Shown here: in pieces, positions 29,736 through 49,620 of the stretch
Numbering within the stretch: position 1 is the first letter of the stretch
How the letters are laid out: every line of letters begins with the position of its first letter
DNA from: Cacajao melanocephalus
Taxonomy: Eukaryota; Chordata; Mammalia; Primates; Pitheciidae
Direction of reading: 5' to 3'
DNA: 64,000 bases
NCBI GenBank assembly: GCA_963573385.1
Contig: CAUYLG010070618.1
Span: 1 to 64,000 of the forward strand
Made by a program: the position numbers and the translations under genes
The notes under the pieces: generated by a model
Told to the model about the DNA's origin: nothing
The model's database searches: none
What the model saw: only the letters and a program-made list of their open reading frames with translations

Positions 29736-31689
29736 TGAAGAAGGAAGGAAAAAGTAAACTCCGTTTGGCTGTTCCTCTTTAGTCTCCTTAAAGCCTACAT
29801 AATCTCTTGTTCCAACAGCCCCAGGACCTTATCACTGGATTTTACCTGCACACTAGCTTTGAGTACACATCCCAGAGTTGATCCTTGGTGGTTTGTCGTT
29901 GGATAACTTTTTCCATCTTCTGGTCCAACAAATGTTTAGGTGAAGAAGGAAGGGGATCTGGGGAAAGAACTGGGTTTTTGAACAGAATAATCTATATTAT
30001 TAATACCACCATCATGATTTGGAAAGTGAATTGCATCTTTCAGAGAAAAAAAAAACAAGCTGGAAATGATTTTAAGTTATCTTTAATGCAGTTCTATACT
30101 TTAGGTGCATAAAGGGTTAATCAGGCATCCCACACTGTGGTTAATGTCATTTATGAAAGAAAAATGGAAGCAGATTTGTGGGCCAGGCCCAGAGGCCATT
30201 GTGTTTAGGCCAGCACTAGGAAACTGCAATGATGAAAGTGAACTGCAAAAGCATCTCAGCTTTTAATTTTATATTCAGAGCTTAGGGTGAGATAGAAATG
30301 CAGTCCACAGGCTCAAAGCAGTTGTTTGCTTTTAGCATCAACCATCAGCACATTTCAAACATAATTCCTGATTCTAGGAATTAATAGTTTATCTATACCA
30401 CCATGAGAACATAAATGGCCTAATCAGTCTTTCTTACTTTAAAAGGTATCTTTGGGAGAAATAACCTACCAAGAAATAAAACATTTATCAATGTAATGTG
30501 TAAAGGATCACTAAGAATAGAAAAAGTTTAACCTTGTAAAATGTGGTTTCAAGTCAACATCTCTACAAACCGTTTTATTGCTTCAAATCTCCCTATATCA
30601 ACCAATTACATAGCACTGCTTTTTGGGAAACTTTCATTTTTGCAACTGAATTACAGGCTTGATTCTGAAAAATCTGTCATTTAGTCTCTTCAGCTGACTT
30701 TGGTGGTATTAAATTGAAGTACTTTGGTGCAAGGTATTGATTATTTTTAATGAACTTTCATGATTGTAAACTGATAACTTTTCATTAAAAATGTCTTCAT
30801 GGAAAAGTTTATTAGATTAGACACATTGGAGAACATAAAATGGTGATGTACAATTGACCTGAATAATGCATTAAGATGCATTATTATATCCTTGATTTAC
30901 TTGATTTATTGAATAGAAGTATTTCCCTAGAACTCTTGTTTCTATTAATATAATTTAATGTAAATTTAATTTGTAATGTTCAAGAGTTTCTAATATACAT
31001 TGAGAGTAATATAATACAAAATAATCCTTGGATTAAATATTGTGAACATTTTTTGAATTATGTATTATAGTATTTTTAACAGCCAATGTATTTATGATTT
31101 TCTAAAAATAATACTCCTTGTTTTGTGATGAACACTGTATTTGTTGCAGAGCCTTCGATAGTTTTTGTAAGATGTTAAAAGATAGTTGTGTTCTTATTAA
31201 TTATCATGAAGAGAAAGTTATAAAAAGGAAATTGTAATAACAATAGTTTTTCTTAACCCAGTATGAAAGTAGGGTATTTTTAAAATTCTTTTTCATTTCT
31301 ATACTATTTTAAATGTCAGAGTTACTGTGAGATTTTTTTTCCTTATGAAAGTCATCTGAGATTCATTAGACTACAGCCTTAGAAAAATTCGGGAGTGTCT
31401 CACTTTAAAATCACTAAAGTCACCTGAATCCTCCAAATCATTTACATGATTTAAGGGGTTACTTTTAGATTTTAGCTACCGTGCAAAAGAATATAAAGAG
31501 ATGAATGGGCTGTGGAGTTTTCAGAGCACACTTTAACATGTAAAATAATGGAGGAAAAGGAACTTTTATTCTACTGTTTATAAGAGAGTTAACAGACTAA
31601 TAAACTGTCTTCCTGACTACAAGAACTCAAAGGCATGATCGTTTTGTTGAATTAATTTATCTTTGAATGTTTCACTTAAGATTTTGACC
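29736..31689. other. Unassigned intronic sequence
   Basis: About 2 kb without a recognised repeat or exon. The frame at 29885-30112 has no domain. Confidence 0.4.
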
Positions 31690-31795
31690 TGCCATGCCAG
31701 GATTGGCAAAATTTTTCTGTGAAGGACTAGATATTAAATACTTTTGTCATTTTGTACCATATAAAGTCTCTGTAATGTGTCATCTTTTGTTGCTG
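31690..31795 (+). mobile_element. hAT-type MER fragment
   Basis: 'ggattggcaaaatttttctg', 'tgaaggactagatattaaat', 'tttgtaccatataaagtctc' parallel the widespread hAT element whose consensus reads as 'ctgtaaagggccagatagta'. Subfamily not assigned. Confidence 0.6.
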
Positions 31796-32616
31796 GTTTT
31801 CTTCATTGTTTTTATTTAAACGTATAAAAACGTGAAAACCCATTCTTAGCTCAGAGCACTTATAATAAGTCTCTGAATAGAAGCAACCCCTTCTTGCAAC
31901 TGTTATGGTATTTCCTAAAGTATGTTCTCTGAAACACTTGTTTTCGAGCTATTTAATAATGTTATAGGGATGAGGGTCCTGAAGAGGAAATAGCCTAGAA
32001 AATACTCATATAGGAGAAGTAGGCAGATTCTCTGCTAGGGACATTCAGTACTAGAGGCATTGTCCTGAGTGCTGAACCTCTACAGGGGCCTGGGATGCAC
32101 AGTTCAGGCTCACAGTCACTTCCTGGGCAGGTTAAATATACCTAGAGAAGCACAGATTTAGGACCTCGGGATTTTTAAGTCTTGCAATTATAATCATTTG
32201 TAACCACAGTACTCAACTGTAAATAGCATCCTTTATTAGAACTCCGTTTTGGAAGTAGAAACACATATCTTTCCTGTATTATTTTTGGACGATCACGTAT
32301 CACAATAGATGTACTATGTGACCAGCTATTTTTCCCCTTCCTTAGTTTCTCTAATTTGTCTTTCCAGTGAGATTGCTGAACGAAGTCAGGGCCCCATTCC
32401 TGTGAGTCTCCTTGGTTAAAACTAATAACATTGATATCTCTTATTTTAAGCACACTCTTATTTCCTTAGAGGATTACTATCATAGAGAATTTTAACAAAA
32501 TGTAAGACTGACAACTGAATTACTTACTTAAGTATATTACCAAATACGAAAATATGATTTATAGTTAACTTGTCAGGGATATGCGAATGTATTCACCTAT
32601 ATGTATAATTGTTATG
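31796..32616. other. Unassigned intronic sequence
   Basis: A hAT-like motif (roughly 'aaagtatgttctctgaaaca') near 31916 hints at another MER fragment but is too short to call. The antisense frame at 32175-32453 has no recognisable content. Confidence 0.35.
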
Positions 32617-32755
32617 TGTATATATATATATATACACATATTATATATTATCATATATACATAATATGTATTATCAATTATGACCATATTATGTAATCAT
32701 TTCATAGTAATATGTATATACATATTGTTATGTATATACATATATACATAATAAA
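32617..32755. repeat. TA-rich microsatellite
   Basis: (TA)n and TATATACATA-type units with several self-complementary segments, likely prone to length variation. Confidence 0.85.
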
Positions 32756-33199
32756 ATGTTTGACCATAACGTGGCACCGTTTTGGTCAGACATTTTAACC
32801 GTCCTGTTCTATGCCAGTCACTGTTCTATACACTGTAGCTATAACCCAGGTTCCATGTTTGATTTTCTTCTAGTGGAAACCACCCCTTTGAGGAAAATAT
32901 ACCAATCCCAGAGGTTTGAGCATGTGCTCCAGTCTCAGTTATCTGCATCAACTAATTAGTATTAATGGGACAATACTCACACATGAAATTTATTTTTATA
33001 AGTAATTTAAGTATGACTTTAGAATGCATTTTGCAATTTATATTTAAATATGAATTTATCCACTGTCCTAGGAGTTCATAATGCTTCCCATTAATTATTC
33101 GTATCATGGTCTGAAAATTTGACTTAAGATAAACTACAAAGCCATCCTGCCGTCTTGTTCTTCCTTAGAACTCTTTCTTGTCTATAATAGTTCTGGAGC

Positions 33200-33335
33200 T
33201 TTGGGCTGCATTCTGGTTCTATTGGTCTAGGGCAATTCACTTAACAATTTGATCCTCAGCTTTTTCATCTGCAGACTAGATAAATAACTGATTGTCATTC
33301 AAGTATGTAAAGCCTGTAATAAAATATCTGATGCC
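33200..33335 (+). mobile_element. MIR SINE remnant
   Basis: 'cattctggttctattggtct', 'gggcaattcacttaacaatt', 'tgatcctcagctttttcatc' and 'tgcagactagataaataact' fit the MIR order. Confidence 0.6.
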
Positions 33336-34644
33336 CATTAGAAATCAGGCAACATCTTAGGTACTGTTTCCAGTTTTACTTGAAATTAGCATCATTCACT
33401 GTTTCTAATCCACTTTTTGTCTACAGTTAAAGTTTGGAACCTTTACATTTCCCCTAAAATATGACAAAGACAAATGGAAATAATGAAGATGTTCTATTGC
33501 CATATTAATTAGTTTGTGTGAATTAAGGGGAGGGACATTTATTTGAGGGTCAAAAATTGGATTCCAGTAATCTCTCAAACAGGAAGGATGTGGATTCCTA
33601 CTACGAGATCACTTTGAAATTATATAGGCTTCTATTAATTCCTAGGAGGAATTGGTTGAGTAAAAAATAATACTTATGATAAGCTTAATTAATGAAAACA
33701 TACACATACACATATTGAGAGCAAAAGAAAGTGTGAATTATGAGATGCAGAAGTGGCAAATCACAAAGGAATTACTGCTTAAAGCAATATTGTCTTTTAA
33801 TAATCATAGATTTTTCTTTCTCCCTTTTTGAATAAACAGTAATTTAAAAAATAACTTTATATAATTCCATCCTCAAAATAAAAATACATTCCAAGAATCT
33901 GCTTTGAACACAAAAAATGCAGGTGATGTTTAAGAAAAAAATACTAAGACAATATAATAAGGTATCTATTGGAAATAGTTATTTTCCTTTTTCTGTTATA
34001 TAACTGCTTTTTAAAAACTACATGAATGAGGAAATAAAGGATACCGTAGTCTTGTTTATTAAAAACAACACAGCAAAGCTTTAACGTAAGTGCATTCAAT
34101 ACAGCAGATTATTTATGGAGTGGAAGAAGGATTTATGTGTGATACTGCAATGTGTGAGACTCAAAAGTGGTTTGGGAGTTAACTCAAATGTAGCATGCTG
34201 GGCATTGCTTAAATGTAGTATGCGAGTGAATGTGAGTGCAGTCAGCTTGGTGAGATAATGCACTATAAAGTCATGTCCCAGCAGGGACAGAACAGCAGAA
34301 GCAGACATTAAGCCAGGCAAAGAATGGCACAGGACAGGCAGAGTTTAGAGAGAAAGTCAAGCTCTGGCAGAGCGGTATTGAAAGCCAACATTTTCTTTTT
34401 TAATGAAAAAAAAAGGTACAATATTTTATGCATAGGGAACTTGGAGCCTAGGGGGATATATATAAATATTTATATGTGTAGAAATGTATAAGAATTTGCA
34501 AGATGGCAAGAGGGCAGATCAGTTATGTCCTGTTCTAAGATGTGGTTTGTAGGATCCTTTTTTTCTCTGAGGTGGGCCTGTAAAATTGTCACTACCAACT
34601 AGAAGTCCAGAACCAATGGAGTCAGGATGTATTTCACTGGATGC
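33336..34644. other. Unassigned intronic sequence
   Basis: AT-rich; nothing recognised. The antisense frame at 34096-34320 shows no domain. Confidence 0.4.
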
Positions 34645-34735
34645 TAATGTTCATTCATCGATCTATTCATTCATTCACTATTCACCACTTTTTAAGGCAC
34701 TATCATGTGACAGGCACCATACATGGAAATGGCAA
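34645..34735 (-). mobile_element. L2 LINE 3' remnant
   Basis: 'cattcattcactattcacca' and 'tatcatgtgacaggcaccat' match the antisense L2 terminus. Confidence 0.6.
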
Positions 34736-35625
34736 TATTGACTACTGAGAATCTTACTGTGAATACAACCTGTATTTCAGTTCCTTCCATTTAAAACACA
34801 GCACCTCAAATTTGTATTATAAATAAAGCATGAGGTCAATGAGATGAGGTCTAGAAATATGCTGGCCTTTTCTCTGAATGTTTTTAATGCTCTATTTGTA
34901 GACCTCTGGAATCTATCGGTAGAAGGGTGGCTCTCAGCAGGTGGGAGTAAGGAAGGGAGTGAGAGTGGTCTTGTCCCCAAGAGGACATTTGATAATGTTT
35001 GATGACATTTTGATTGTGACTACTGAGGGAAGGATGTACTTGTTTGGCGTCTAAAAGGTAGAGGCCAGGCATGCTACTTAATATTTTACAATATATAGCA
35101 CAGTGCTCCCCAAACCCCTGCCCAAATAAAGAATTATCCAGCTTAAAATGTGCACAGTGCTGAGGTTGACACCTGAGATAGACTAGGGTCATCTACTGCT
35201 GAATAGCACACAAGCTGCAGCTTGCAAAGCATGCTGCCCCATGTGGCAAGGACAGATGCCCTGAGCAATGTCCATCTTTACTTCTACTTATTTTTAAGGT
35301 CCCACCCCCTGGGAAGTGGGAAGAGATAGGCCATTTAGGGACCATGTTCTCCCTCCCTCACAATCGAACACAGAAGAGGATAAATGGCACTGTGGGTCTC
35401 CCTTCATGCACGTTCCTCATTAACGCAACATTTTCATGTAGATTATATCAGGTTCTTACACAAGCAAGATGCCTTTTGAAAGGAGAAATGATCTCAAAAG
35501 ATATACCTGAAGGCTGGCACACGTATGTGGAATAAGAAAGAATATTCCTCATTTCACCTTGAAAAAGGCAGGAGGGGAGTCAAGGTGGTAAGTTTATTGT
35601 GTGTCTGTGGATTACAACCCTTATA
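34736..35625. other. Unassigned intronic sequence
   Basis: No gene recognised. A 14-bp perfect palindrome, CAAGCTGCAGCTTG, lies at 35212-35225. Confidence 0.4.
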
Positions 35626-35640
35626 GGACATCAGCTTTCA

Positions 35641-35925
35641 TCTTTTTTTTTTTATTGAGATGGATCTTGCTCTTTCTCCCAGGCTGGAGTGCAGAGAAGG
35701 ATCTCTGCTCACTGCAACCTTTGCCTTTTGGATTCAAGTGATTCTCCTGCCTCAGCCTCCTAAGTAACTGGGACTACAGGTGCCTGCCACCACACCCAGC
35801 TAATTTTTGTATTTTTAGTAGAGACAGTTTTATGTTGGCCAGGCTGGTCTTGAACTCCTGACCTCAGGTGATCTGCCCACCTCCCAAAGTGCTGGGATTA
35901 CAGGCGTGAGCCACTGCATTGGACT
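35641..35925 (-). mobile_element. Alu SINE
   Basis: Antisense Alu, T-tail start, 'caggctggagtgcag', 'gtaactgggactacaggtgc', 'caggcgtgagccactgcatt'. Flanked by a 15-bp duplication GGACATCAGCTTTCA at 35626-35640 and GGATGTCAGCTTTCA at 35926-35940. Small internal deletions are present. Confidence 0.96.
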
Positions 35926-35940
35926 GGATGTCAGCTTTCA

Positions 35941-42509
<6,569 letters not shown>

Positions 42510-42600
42510 GAAGAGAGAGAGAGAGATATAATAGATAGATTGATCATTAGATAGGTAGATAGATAGAGAGATAGAGAGAGAGATAGATATGGTATATGGA
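42510..42600. repeat. GA/GATA microsatellite
   Basis: Mixed (GA)n, (GATA)n and (AGAT)n units with interruptions; likely variable in length. Confidence 0.9.
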
Positions 42601-43429
42601 TATATAGCCTTGATTTGAAAGAAGCTGAGAAATGTTTTTGCAAATAATTTGTGTCTCAAGAATTTGAGGATTTTACCAATGAACTTCTTCACCTAATGAT
42701 TACAAGATGGTCTATAACTGACTAAACTAGCAATTTGTGATCTACGGGTACTGTGATGATTTTCAGCACCCAGAGTATTTTTGTAATAAGAATAAAATAT
42801 CACAAAGACTAAATATATTAAAAAGAGAAGCAAGAATTGTGTTTGAGGTTTAGGCTCTTCATAAATCTGAAGCCTCTTTATGGTCTATTAATTGAGTGAT
42901 TTAGAGTTGGAGAAATTATGACAGAAGAGTAAGAAAACTCAAGGCAAAATTCCCAAATGGAGATCAACAAACTAGTTTATCTCATGCATCTTGATTTGGG
43001 TGATATTTTTTCCCCTTTCAGTTTCTCTCTACACTTACAGTGACTTCTTAATCATGAAAGACATCATTAATAGCTTCTAATTAATTGTTTTGACTGGAAA
43101 ATTTACCACTTTGGCAGAACACAGCAGTTTGACACAAATGTTTTGACATAATGTTCAGAACATTATAGGGAATTTTCTTGCTAGAAAAATGGAGGGCTAA
43201 ATTGTAAGCATCAACAGAATTATTTTTAAAACTTCTGCTTGCCATCGTATGGATATAAACACTGGTTTTTTTCTAGCCTTCAGATAGGACAAGTTTATTT
43301 TAAGGAACTATAACTCAAGGTCTGATTCTTAGAAGCACTATGTGATTCTGTAGTGAATATCTGTGGTCAGTTAGCCAGGATTCATTTTCTGTGTGAATGA
43401 CCATTTAGAGCATGTCAAGTATTGATGGA
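42601..43429. other. Unassigned intronic sequence
   Basis: Nothing recognised. Confidence 0.4.
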
Positions 43430-44085
43430 AGGTGGAGTATCAGGAACCTCCATGCTTTGCTGGTGGAAGTGTAAATTGATATGCTCATTTCAGATAAAAA
43501 TCTGAAAATACCTATATTGTTGAATATGTACCTATTCTAAAACTCCAATTTCATCTGGATAAACTGTTTCACATGCATACAATTAGACATGTAGAAGAGT
43601 GTTTGTAGCAGCATCTTTTAAATGACATAGAAAGTAGAAACATCACAAATGGCCCATCTGCCTAAATGATGATCTCTTCACATCATGAAATGTTCCAGTG
43701 CCTAGAAAGTGCTCATGAACAAGTCACAGAAACCTCATTGTGAGACTTAAACATCACATCACCCAAAATACATACATGAACGTCAAAAATATAAAACTAA
43801 GCAATATATTATTTAGGAATAAAAATATATGTAGTAAAACTGAAGAAATTTCAAAGAATGATAAACAAAAAAATCAAATGCTGGTTACCTCTGGAGATGC
43901 AATTGGGAGGCGCGATGAAGAAGGGATACACAGAGATTTTTAAAGTTATCAATAACATACTATTTCTTAAGCCAGGTGCTTGAAGGATGTGTGTGTGTGG
44001 GCATGTGTGTGTGCATGCGGGCATGTGTGTGTGCATGCATGCATGTGTGAATATATTGTGTAAACCTTTTTTGAATGAAATAAAT
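43430..44085 (+). mobile_element. L1M/HAL1-type LINE 3' fragment, old
   Basis: 'tttgctggtggaagtgtaaa', 'gtttgtagcagcatctttta', 'aaatggcccatctgcctaaa', 'ctggttacctctggagatgc' and a terminal 'tttttgaatgaaataaatta' follow the 3' end of old L1 elements. Heavily decayed; an internal TG-rich expansion lies near the 3' UTR. Confidence 0.75.
43988..44052. repeat. TG/GCATG microsatellite
   Basis: Alternating (TG)n and GGGCATG/TGCATGCA units inside the L1M 3' region; the CATGCATGCATG part is self-complementary. Confidence 0.9.
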
Positions 44086-44626
44086 TAGGATGTAGAAAGA
44101 CTTTACCATTGTTCATCTCTGATTCTTTTTACCTGTGTAACTACCATTGAGTTTCTGAGCTACTGTTGGTTGTTTGTAGTACTTGCTGCTGCTTACGGAC
44201 CTGCTAACAAGTCAGTTTCATGTTTCATATTGTGCTAAGTGATGTCAGAAAGGCATAGAAGGCAGAGTTCTAAAATGAAGAAGGAAATACATTTTGATAA
44301 TGTGGTCACCTTAACAAAATACATCCAGATTATTTTTTAGCACTATCCCTTCATTAAAATACCACCCTCATCCTCTTATTGTCCACCACTAGTGAGTGGA
44401 AACATGGATACCAGTAGTCACTATGAAGGCTTGTCAGACATTGTGAGGAAGAGAGAGGGCTTCATAAAGAGATATTAACAAATTGTCTGCTTACACCAGC
44501 CTTCAGTTATTTATTATAAAGGTGAATGTGGAAAGGACTATAGTGTTGTCACTAGTCCATCATGATGCCATTTACACTAAGAAGACATGACTTTTATATA
44601 TTTTTCTTTAATAAAAGTGACTTCTG

Positions 44627-45251
<625 letters not shown>

Positions 45252-45397
45252 GTGACTTCTATGAGCAAAAGCTGTAAATTGTGTCAAGAGCAATCATTTC
45301 AACTTTGCAAGTCATCTCATTGATTTTTTTACAGACAAATAGGAGAGGTAGTAGACCTGGGATCCATATAACTTGAACTATTGATAAATACTGTCAT

Positions 45398-45432
45398 CTA
45401 TGTGTCTATCCATCTATCTATCTATCTATCTA
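45398..45432. repeat. CTAT tetranucleotide microsatellite
   Basis: (CTAT)n preceded by imperfect units (TCTATGTGTCTATCCATC). Short but a plausible polymorphic STR. Confidence 0.9.
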
Positions 45433-46274
45433 AAATCTTTCTTTCTGTGGGTCATGACTTTGAAAAGAAAGTCTGACTTTTAGTCTATAGTAAGACCAGA
45501 ATATTTTCATCAAGAGATACCCACCTATGTCTTCTACACAGACTGGTGCTTTTGCTTGAAGAGCCTCTGAAGTGACTCATTCCCAACTAAGCAGCTTTGC
45601 ATTAACAATGTGTGCCTAGAAAGCAACAGACAAAGTCAATTTTCAATAAATGTGGTTGATGCACTATAAGGAAAAGTGTTATCACCAAATTTAATGAAAT
45701 AGAGGCTATAAAATGACTGTTCAAAGCATTCTCTGATCACAATGGAAAACCATTCTGAATAATTTACCATGGATTCAATTTACAAGAGAAATAGTATTAT
45801 ATTTAGCTGTTTGCTTTTGAGAAAGAATTGAAAATACAAATACCACCTGTTTGAGTTATCACCTGAGTTGGTTTTGTTCTTTCTGTGGTGGTTTTTGGAT
45901 TGGAGTTAATTTTTGGGGAGCAATCCAGAAATGAACACAATCACAAAAAAGGCCTTAGGCGAATGAAAGTTTTTTTGTAGTTCATCTGTGATTAGTGTAT
46001 TCACTTCTGTAACTAATGATTATTCAGTGTAGATTACTCCAATAATATACAGCATTATGAAACATTGGTAAGCCTTTTGAAATTATCAATGATGCTTCTA
46101 TGCTTACTTTTAAATATGCATAATCTATGCCATCGGTCTTATAATGATATTTTGAGCATTATATTATATATGATAAATAAATAATTTCATGATAAAAATG
46201 TAAGAAAATGATATTGGGACTAGGAACCATAATAACAAAAATAGCTGATTAAAATAATTAAAATGATGAAAATG
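45433..46274. other. Unassigned intronic sequence
   Basis: AT-rich; nothing recognised. Confidence 0.4.
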
Positions 46275-46345
46275 CATGAATCTTACCATGGTTCAGATAC
46301 TGTGCTAAGCACTAGAAATTACAAGAGTATAAGGAAGTCCAGGTG
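46275..46345 (-). mobile_element. L2/MIR 3' remnant
   Basis: 'ggttcagatactgtgctaag' and 'cactagaaattacaagagta' resemble the antisense shared L2/MIR 3' end; too short to tell which. Confidence 0.45.
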
Positions 46346-46959
46346 TCAGTAGAAAAAAGAACATTTTCACCTCTAGAATAGCATATGGAATGTATCACAG
46401 TAGGAGTCTCCAGTAGTAAGAAAGTTCTGCTTTGATTAAAACAATTTGATTGTATTGATTTAAACAATTTAAATTTTTCTTGTTAATTTTAAGTTCGCTT
46501 GCAAAATGTATAGCCTAGGTGTATACATTTGGAAGATTGCTAAGAGGAGAGTATAAACCAAGGAAAATGAAGCTATTTATTTTCAATGAATTAAAGGCTA
46601 CTTGTGTGCTCTTTTTCTTTTGTAGCTTGTATATGTTTCCAGTAACCTATGCCTCCGTTATATTACTTTATGATAAAATTATTCTATCTATAGGAATCCC
46701 ATTAAAACAAGCACCTGTCTCTCCATTGAATCTGATTCTGAAGTTTTATTCATATTGAAAGAAGTTAGGGATTCCATAACCCTATCTAAATGTACGATAG
46801 CTAGAAAAACTTTTGGAACCATAGTTCTGACTATATTGTACCTATCAAATATAATCTTCTGACTCCTACAATCTGAGCTAGGTGGTTATGATAATGCAAC
46901 CTTCATCTGACCCAAATGTTGACTCCTGTAAAAACAGAGCCATTATAGAGATTTAGCTC

Positions 46960-47430
46960 AGTCCTGATCAGTAAACATTTGTTTTTTGTATTTTGTATGT
47001 CAAGTACTGTTGGTTAACTTCTTGAGATACAAATACTAAGCAAGTCACAGCATTTGCAAGTAATAATTAGGAAGAGTGAAATAGAAGAAAATAATGTCAA
47101 TATATAATGAATATGTAATGAACATTTATTATACAATAAATGCTTTGGGAACTGAGAAGAGAGGTACCTAGCTTAATTGGGTTGGCAGGGAAGGGGGGGC
47201 GCAAGTAAACTTTCCTTGAGCCATGTGTTAAAGGTTGCATAGGTGTTGGGCAGGTGAGGAAGATGCCTAGCATAGTGAAGGATGTTTTAGGCAGAGGTAG
47301 TAACAGAGCAGAAGTGCAGAGGTGTGAAACCAAATGATGTGTTAGGAAGCTAAAAGCACCTGGTATTCTTGAGGCATAAAGTACAAAGCAATGAATTGCA
47401 GGAGACAAGGATAGAGACCTAAACTGAATC
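46960..47430 (-). mobile_element. L2 LINE fragment (first of two)
   Basis: 'gtcaagtactgttggttaac', 'atacaaatactaagcaagtc', 'aataaatgctttgggaactg', 'agaggtacctagcttaattg' and 'cagaggtagtaacagagcag' run through the antisense L2 3' UTR and body. The antisense frame 47097-47558 is a by-product. Confidence 0.7.
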
Positions 47431-47539
47431 CTTGAATGAAAAACATCTATTTCACTAATGATTTTGTGCTTGTCTATTATGCCTACATAATTAAAAAAAA
47501 AAAAAACCTTGGATAGAAGCATTCCAATACTTCTGAGGG

Positions 47540-48560
47540 ACAAACATGGGCTGAGCACCTATTATGTGCAAGGCACTTCTCCATAAGAAACAGGAAAGAA
47601 CAATGAATGACATTGTCCTTGAGGAATTCACAGTCTATCCAGAAGAGAGAGAGTATGAAAGGTCCAAGTGTAGTGCAAATAATCAGGGTAATGGACATAT
47701 GGATAAAATACTATATGGACCAAGAGAAATGCATGTTTTCCTTTACCTTTGGAAATGGGAGAAGGCATCTTAGAATACAGAATCATCAGATGTGGACCTA
47801 AAAATAAATAGCATCTCCTAGAGGGAAAAAAAGAGGTACAGCTTTCTTGCCAAAGGCCTAGCATGTGCAAAGGCATAAATCATGAAAGGTTATAGTTGTT
47901 GGAGATGAGACCAGGAGGCAGATTTGAACCATATCATGTGGGCCTATTATTTTTAAGTTAAGGAATTTGAAAGGCATCACACGAGGCACAGACCACCAGT
48001 CAAGACTTTTTTAAAAGACAAATATGTATAGATTATCTTTTACTTAAGAAAGATGGGCATGGAGCTGATATACTGGCTGAAAGGAGACAGATTGATGGCA
48101 GGTGCTGAGATGGGAAGCTGTTGCAATTGACCAGACAAGGGGTGATGAGAGCTGAGTCAAAGCAGCATCGAGCAGAATGGAGAGCACATCTGGAGAGACT
48201 GCAGAGACTCTCCAGCTCAGCAGCCACAGTGCATCTTTTAGGGCCCTGTCCCCAGCGCCAGGGATGGAACTGTTGAGGAACAGTTGTCTGCCTGCTGACT
48301 GATTCGAATATTACCAACATATGGATATTTGTTGGCAAAGGATAGTAACATTTAGCTCAAAAAAGAAGAATCAGGATCAGATGAAACATCAGAGACTGTA
48401 CACATTTAAAGAGCATTCCAAAAACGAAGACAAATGATGGGAACCAGCAAAGCATGTCATCCTGAACGTAAAAGGAGATAGAATTAAAGAAATAGACTAA
48501 TCAATAGCATCAACCGTGGCAGACAGTTAAGTGGAAAGGGCAGAGAAAACAAACCTTAAG
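47540..48560 (-). mobile_element. L2 LINE fragment (second of two, about 1 kb)
   Basis: Starts again at the L2 3' end ('tgagcacctattatgtgcaa', 'gaggaattcacagtctatcc'), then 'ggcctagcatgtgcaaagg', 'gaagctgttgcaattgacca', 'ggaaccagcaaagcatgtc' and 'agcatcaaccgtggcagaca'. These match the antisense of the L2 reverse-transcriptase-side body. All frames broken. Confidence 0.7.
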
Positions 48561-48885
48561 ATCCGGCCTTTAGGATGTTACTGATTTTAGCAAACGCAGA
48601 TTGACTTAAGTAGTTTAAATCGTTGAGAAGTTAACTAGTCTTCCCTACACATTCTAGAACAGGGTGTGCAAAGCTTAGTTCATGGACTGGTGCATGTCCA
48701 TAAATAGGATATTACTGTTTTGCAATAAGATACAAAAACTGAAAGTTAAAAAAAAAAGCTTTATAGCAATTTCACATTTCTCTGACACCACCAGTGGGAC
48801 TTTTCCTAGGATGCTGAATTTGCATGGTGAATTTTCTATGGTGTAAGCTGCATATTAGTTGTACTCCATAGGATCAGGTATATCA

Positions 48886-49030
48886 GGTCATGATATATTG
48901 GTTTTTAATTCTGTTTTAATTGTGGTATATCACATTTATTGTGGTGTATCTGTTTATGTGCTGTATCACATTTATTCTGTTTATGTGGTATATCATATTT
49001 ATTGTGAATGTAAACTGTGGTGTATCACTT
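48886..49030 (-). mobile_element. L1 ORF2 fragment with local tandem expansion
   Basis: 'ggtttttaattctgttttaa' and 'gtggtatatcacatttattg' are the antisense of the L1 ORF2 segment that normally sits directly next to the sequence found at 49225. From about 48907 to 49008 a ~30-bp unit containing TCTGTTTATGTGGTATATCA is repeated about three times imperfectly. Confidence 0.8.
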
Positions 49031-49224
49031 TGCACAGCAGTCACACCATAATCACTTATACATGTACATACAAGTGATGAGAGTAGGCAAGGTATGTGAT
49101 ACCATGGGCCCAACTTGAAAGTTTGGAGGATATCTCTTTTATTGTCCTGTCTTCAGAGATTCAATGTTACAAAAAAATTCCCTGGTACATTATCAGTGCA
49201 CTATAGAGGTTTATGAGCCAAGAT
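49031..49224. repeat. Direct repeat copy A (194 bp) inserted in L1
   Basis: About 91% identical (17 substitutions and one 4-bp gap by hand) to 50466-50655, same orientation. It interrupts the minus-strand L1 exactly between 'acatttattg' and 'cttgcatatgttaaacc', which are contiguous in L1. It is not L1 sequence itself. Confidence 0.93.
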
Positions 49225-49620
49225 CTTGCATATGTTAAACCACCCCTGCATCCCTGGTATGAAACCTACTTGATCATGGTAGATTACCTTTTTGATATGT
49301 TGTTGGATTTGGTTAGCTGGTATTTTGTTAAGGATTTTAGCATCTATGTTCATCAGGGATATGGGTCTGTAGTTTTCTTTTTTGGTTGTGTCCTTCCCTG
49401 GTTTTGGTTAGGGTGATGCTGGCTTCATAGAATAAATTAGGGAGGGTTTCTTCTTTCTCTATCTTGGGGAATAATGACAAAAGGATTAGTACCAATTCTT
49501 CTTTGAATGTCTGGTAGAATTCTGCTGTGAATCTATTTTGAATCTGTTTAGTCCTGGATTTTTTTTTGTTGGTAATTTTTAAATTACCCTTTCAATCTCA
49601 CTGCTTGTTATTGAAGCTGG
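49225..49620 (-). mobile_element. L1 ORF2 fragment, antisense part
   Basis: 'cttgcatatgttaaaccacc', 'atccctggtatgaaacctac', 'atgttcatcagggatatggg', 'gatgctggcttcatagaata' and 'caatctcactgcttgttatt' are the reverse complement of the L1 reverse-transcriptase coding region. Decayed by indels; the + frame 49213-49416 is a shadow. Confidence 0.93.

Noticed and set aside
47097..47558. 153-codon antisense frame, the longest in the window
   Set aside because: Spans the junction of two L2 fossils; sequence is repeat-derived and low in complexity.
48907..49008. CRISPR-like repeat array
   Set aside because: Units are contiguous imperfect tandem repeats of L1 sequence without spacers, in a vertebrate genome.
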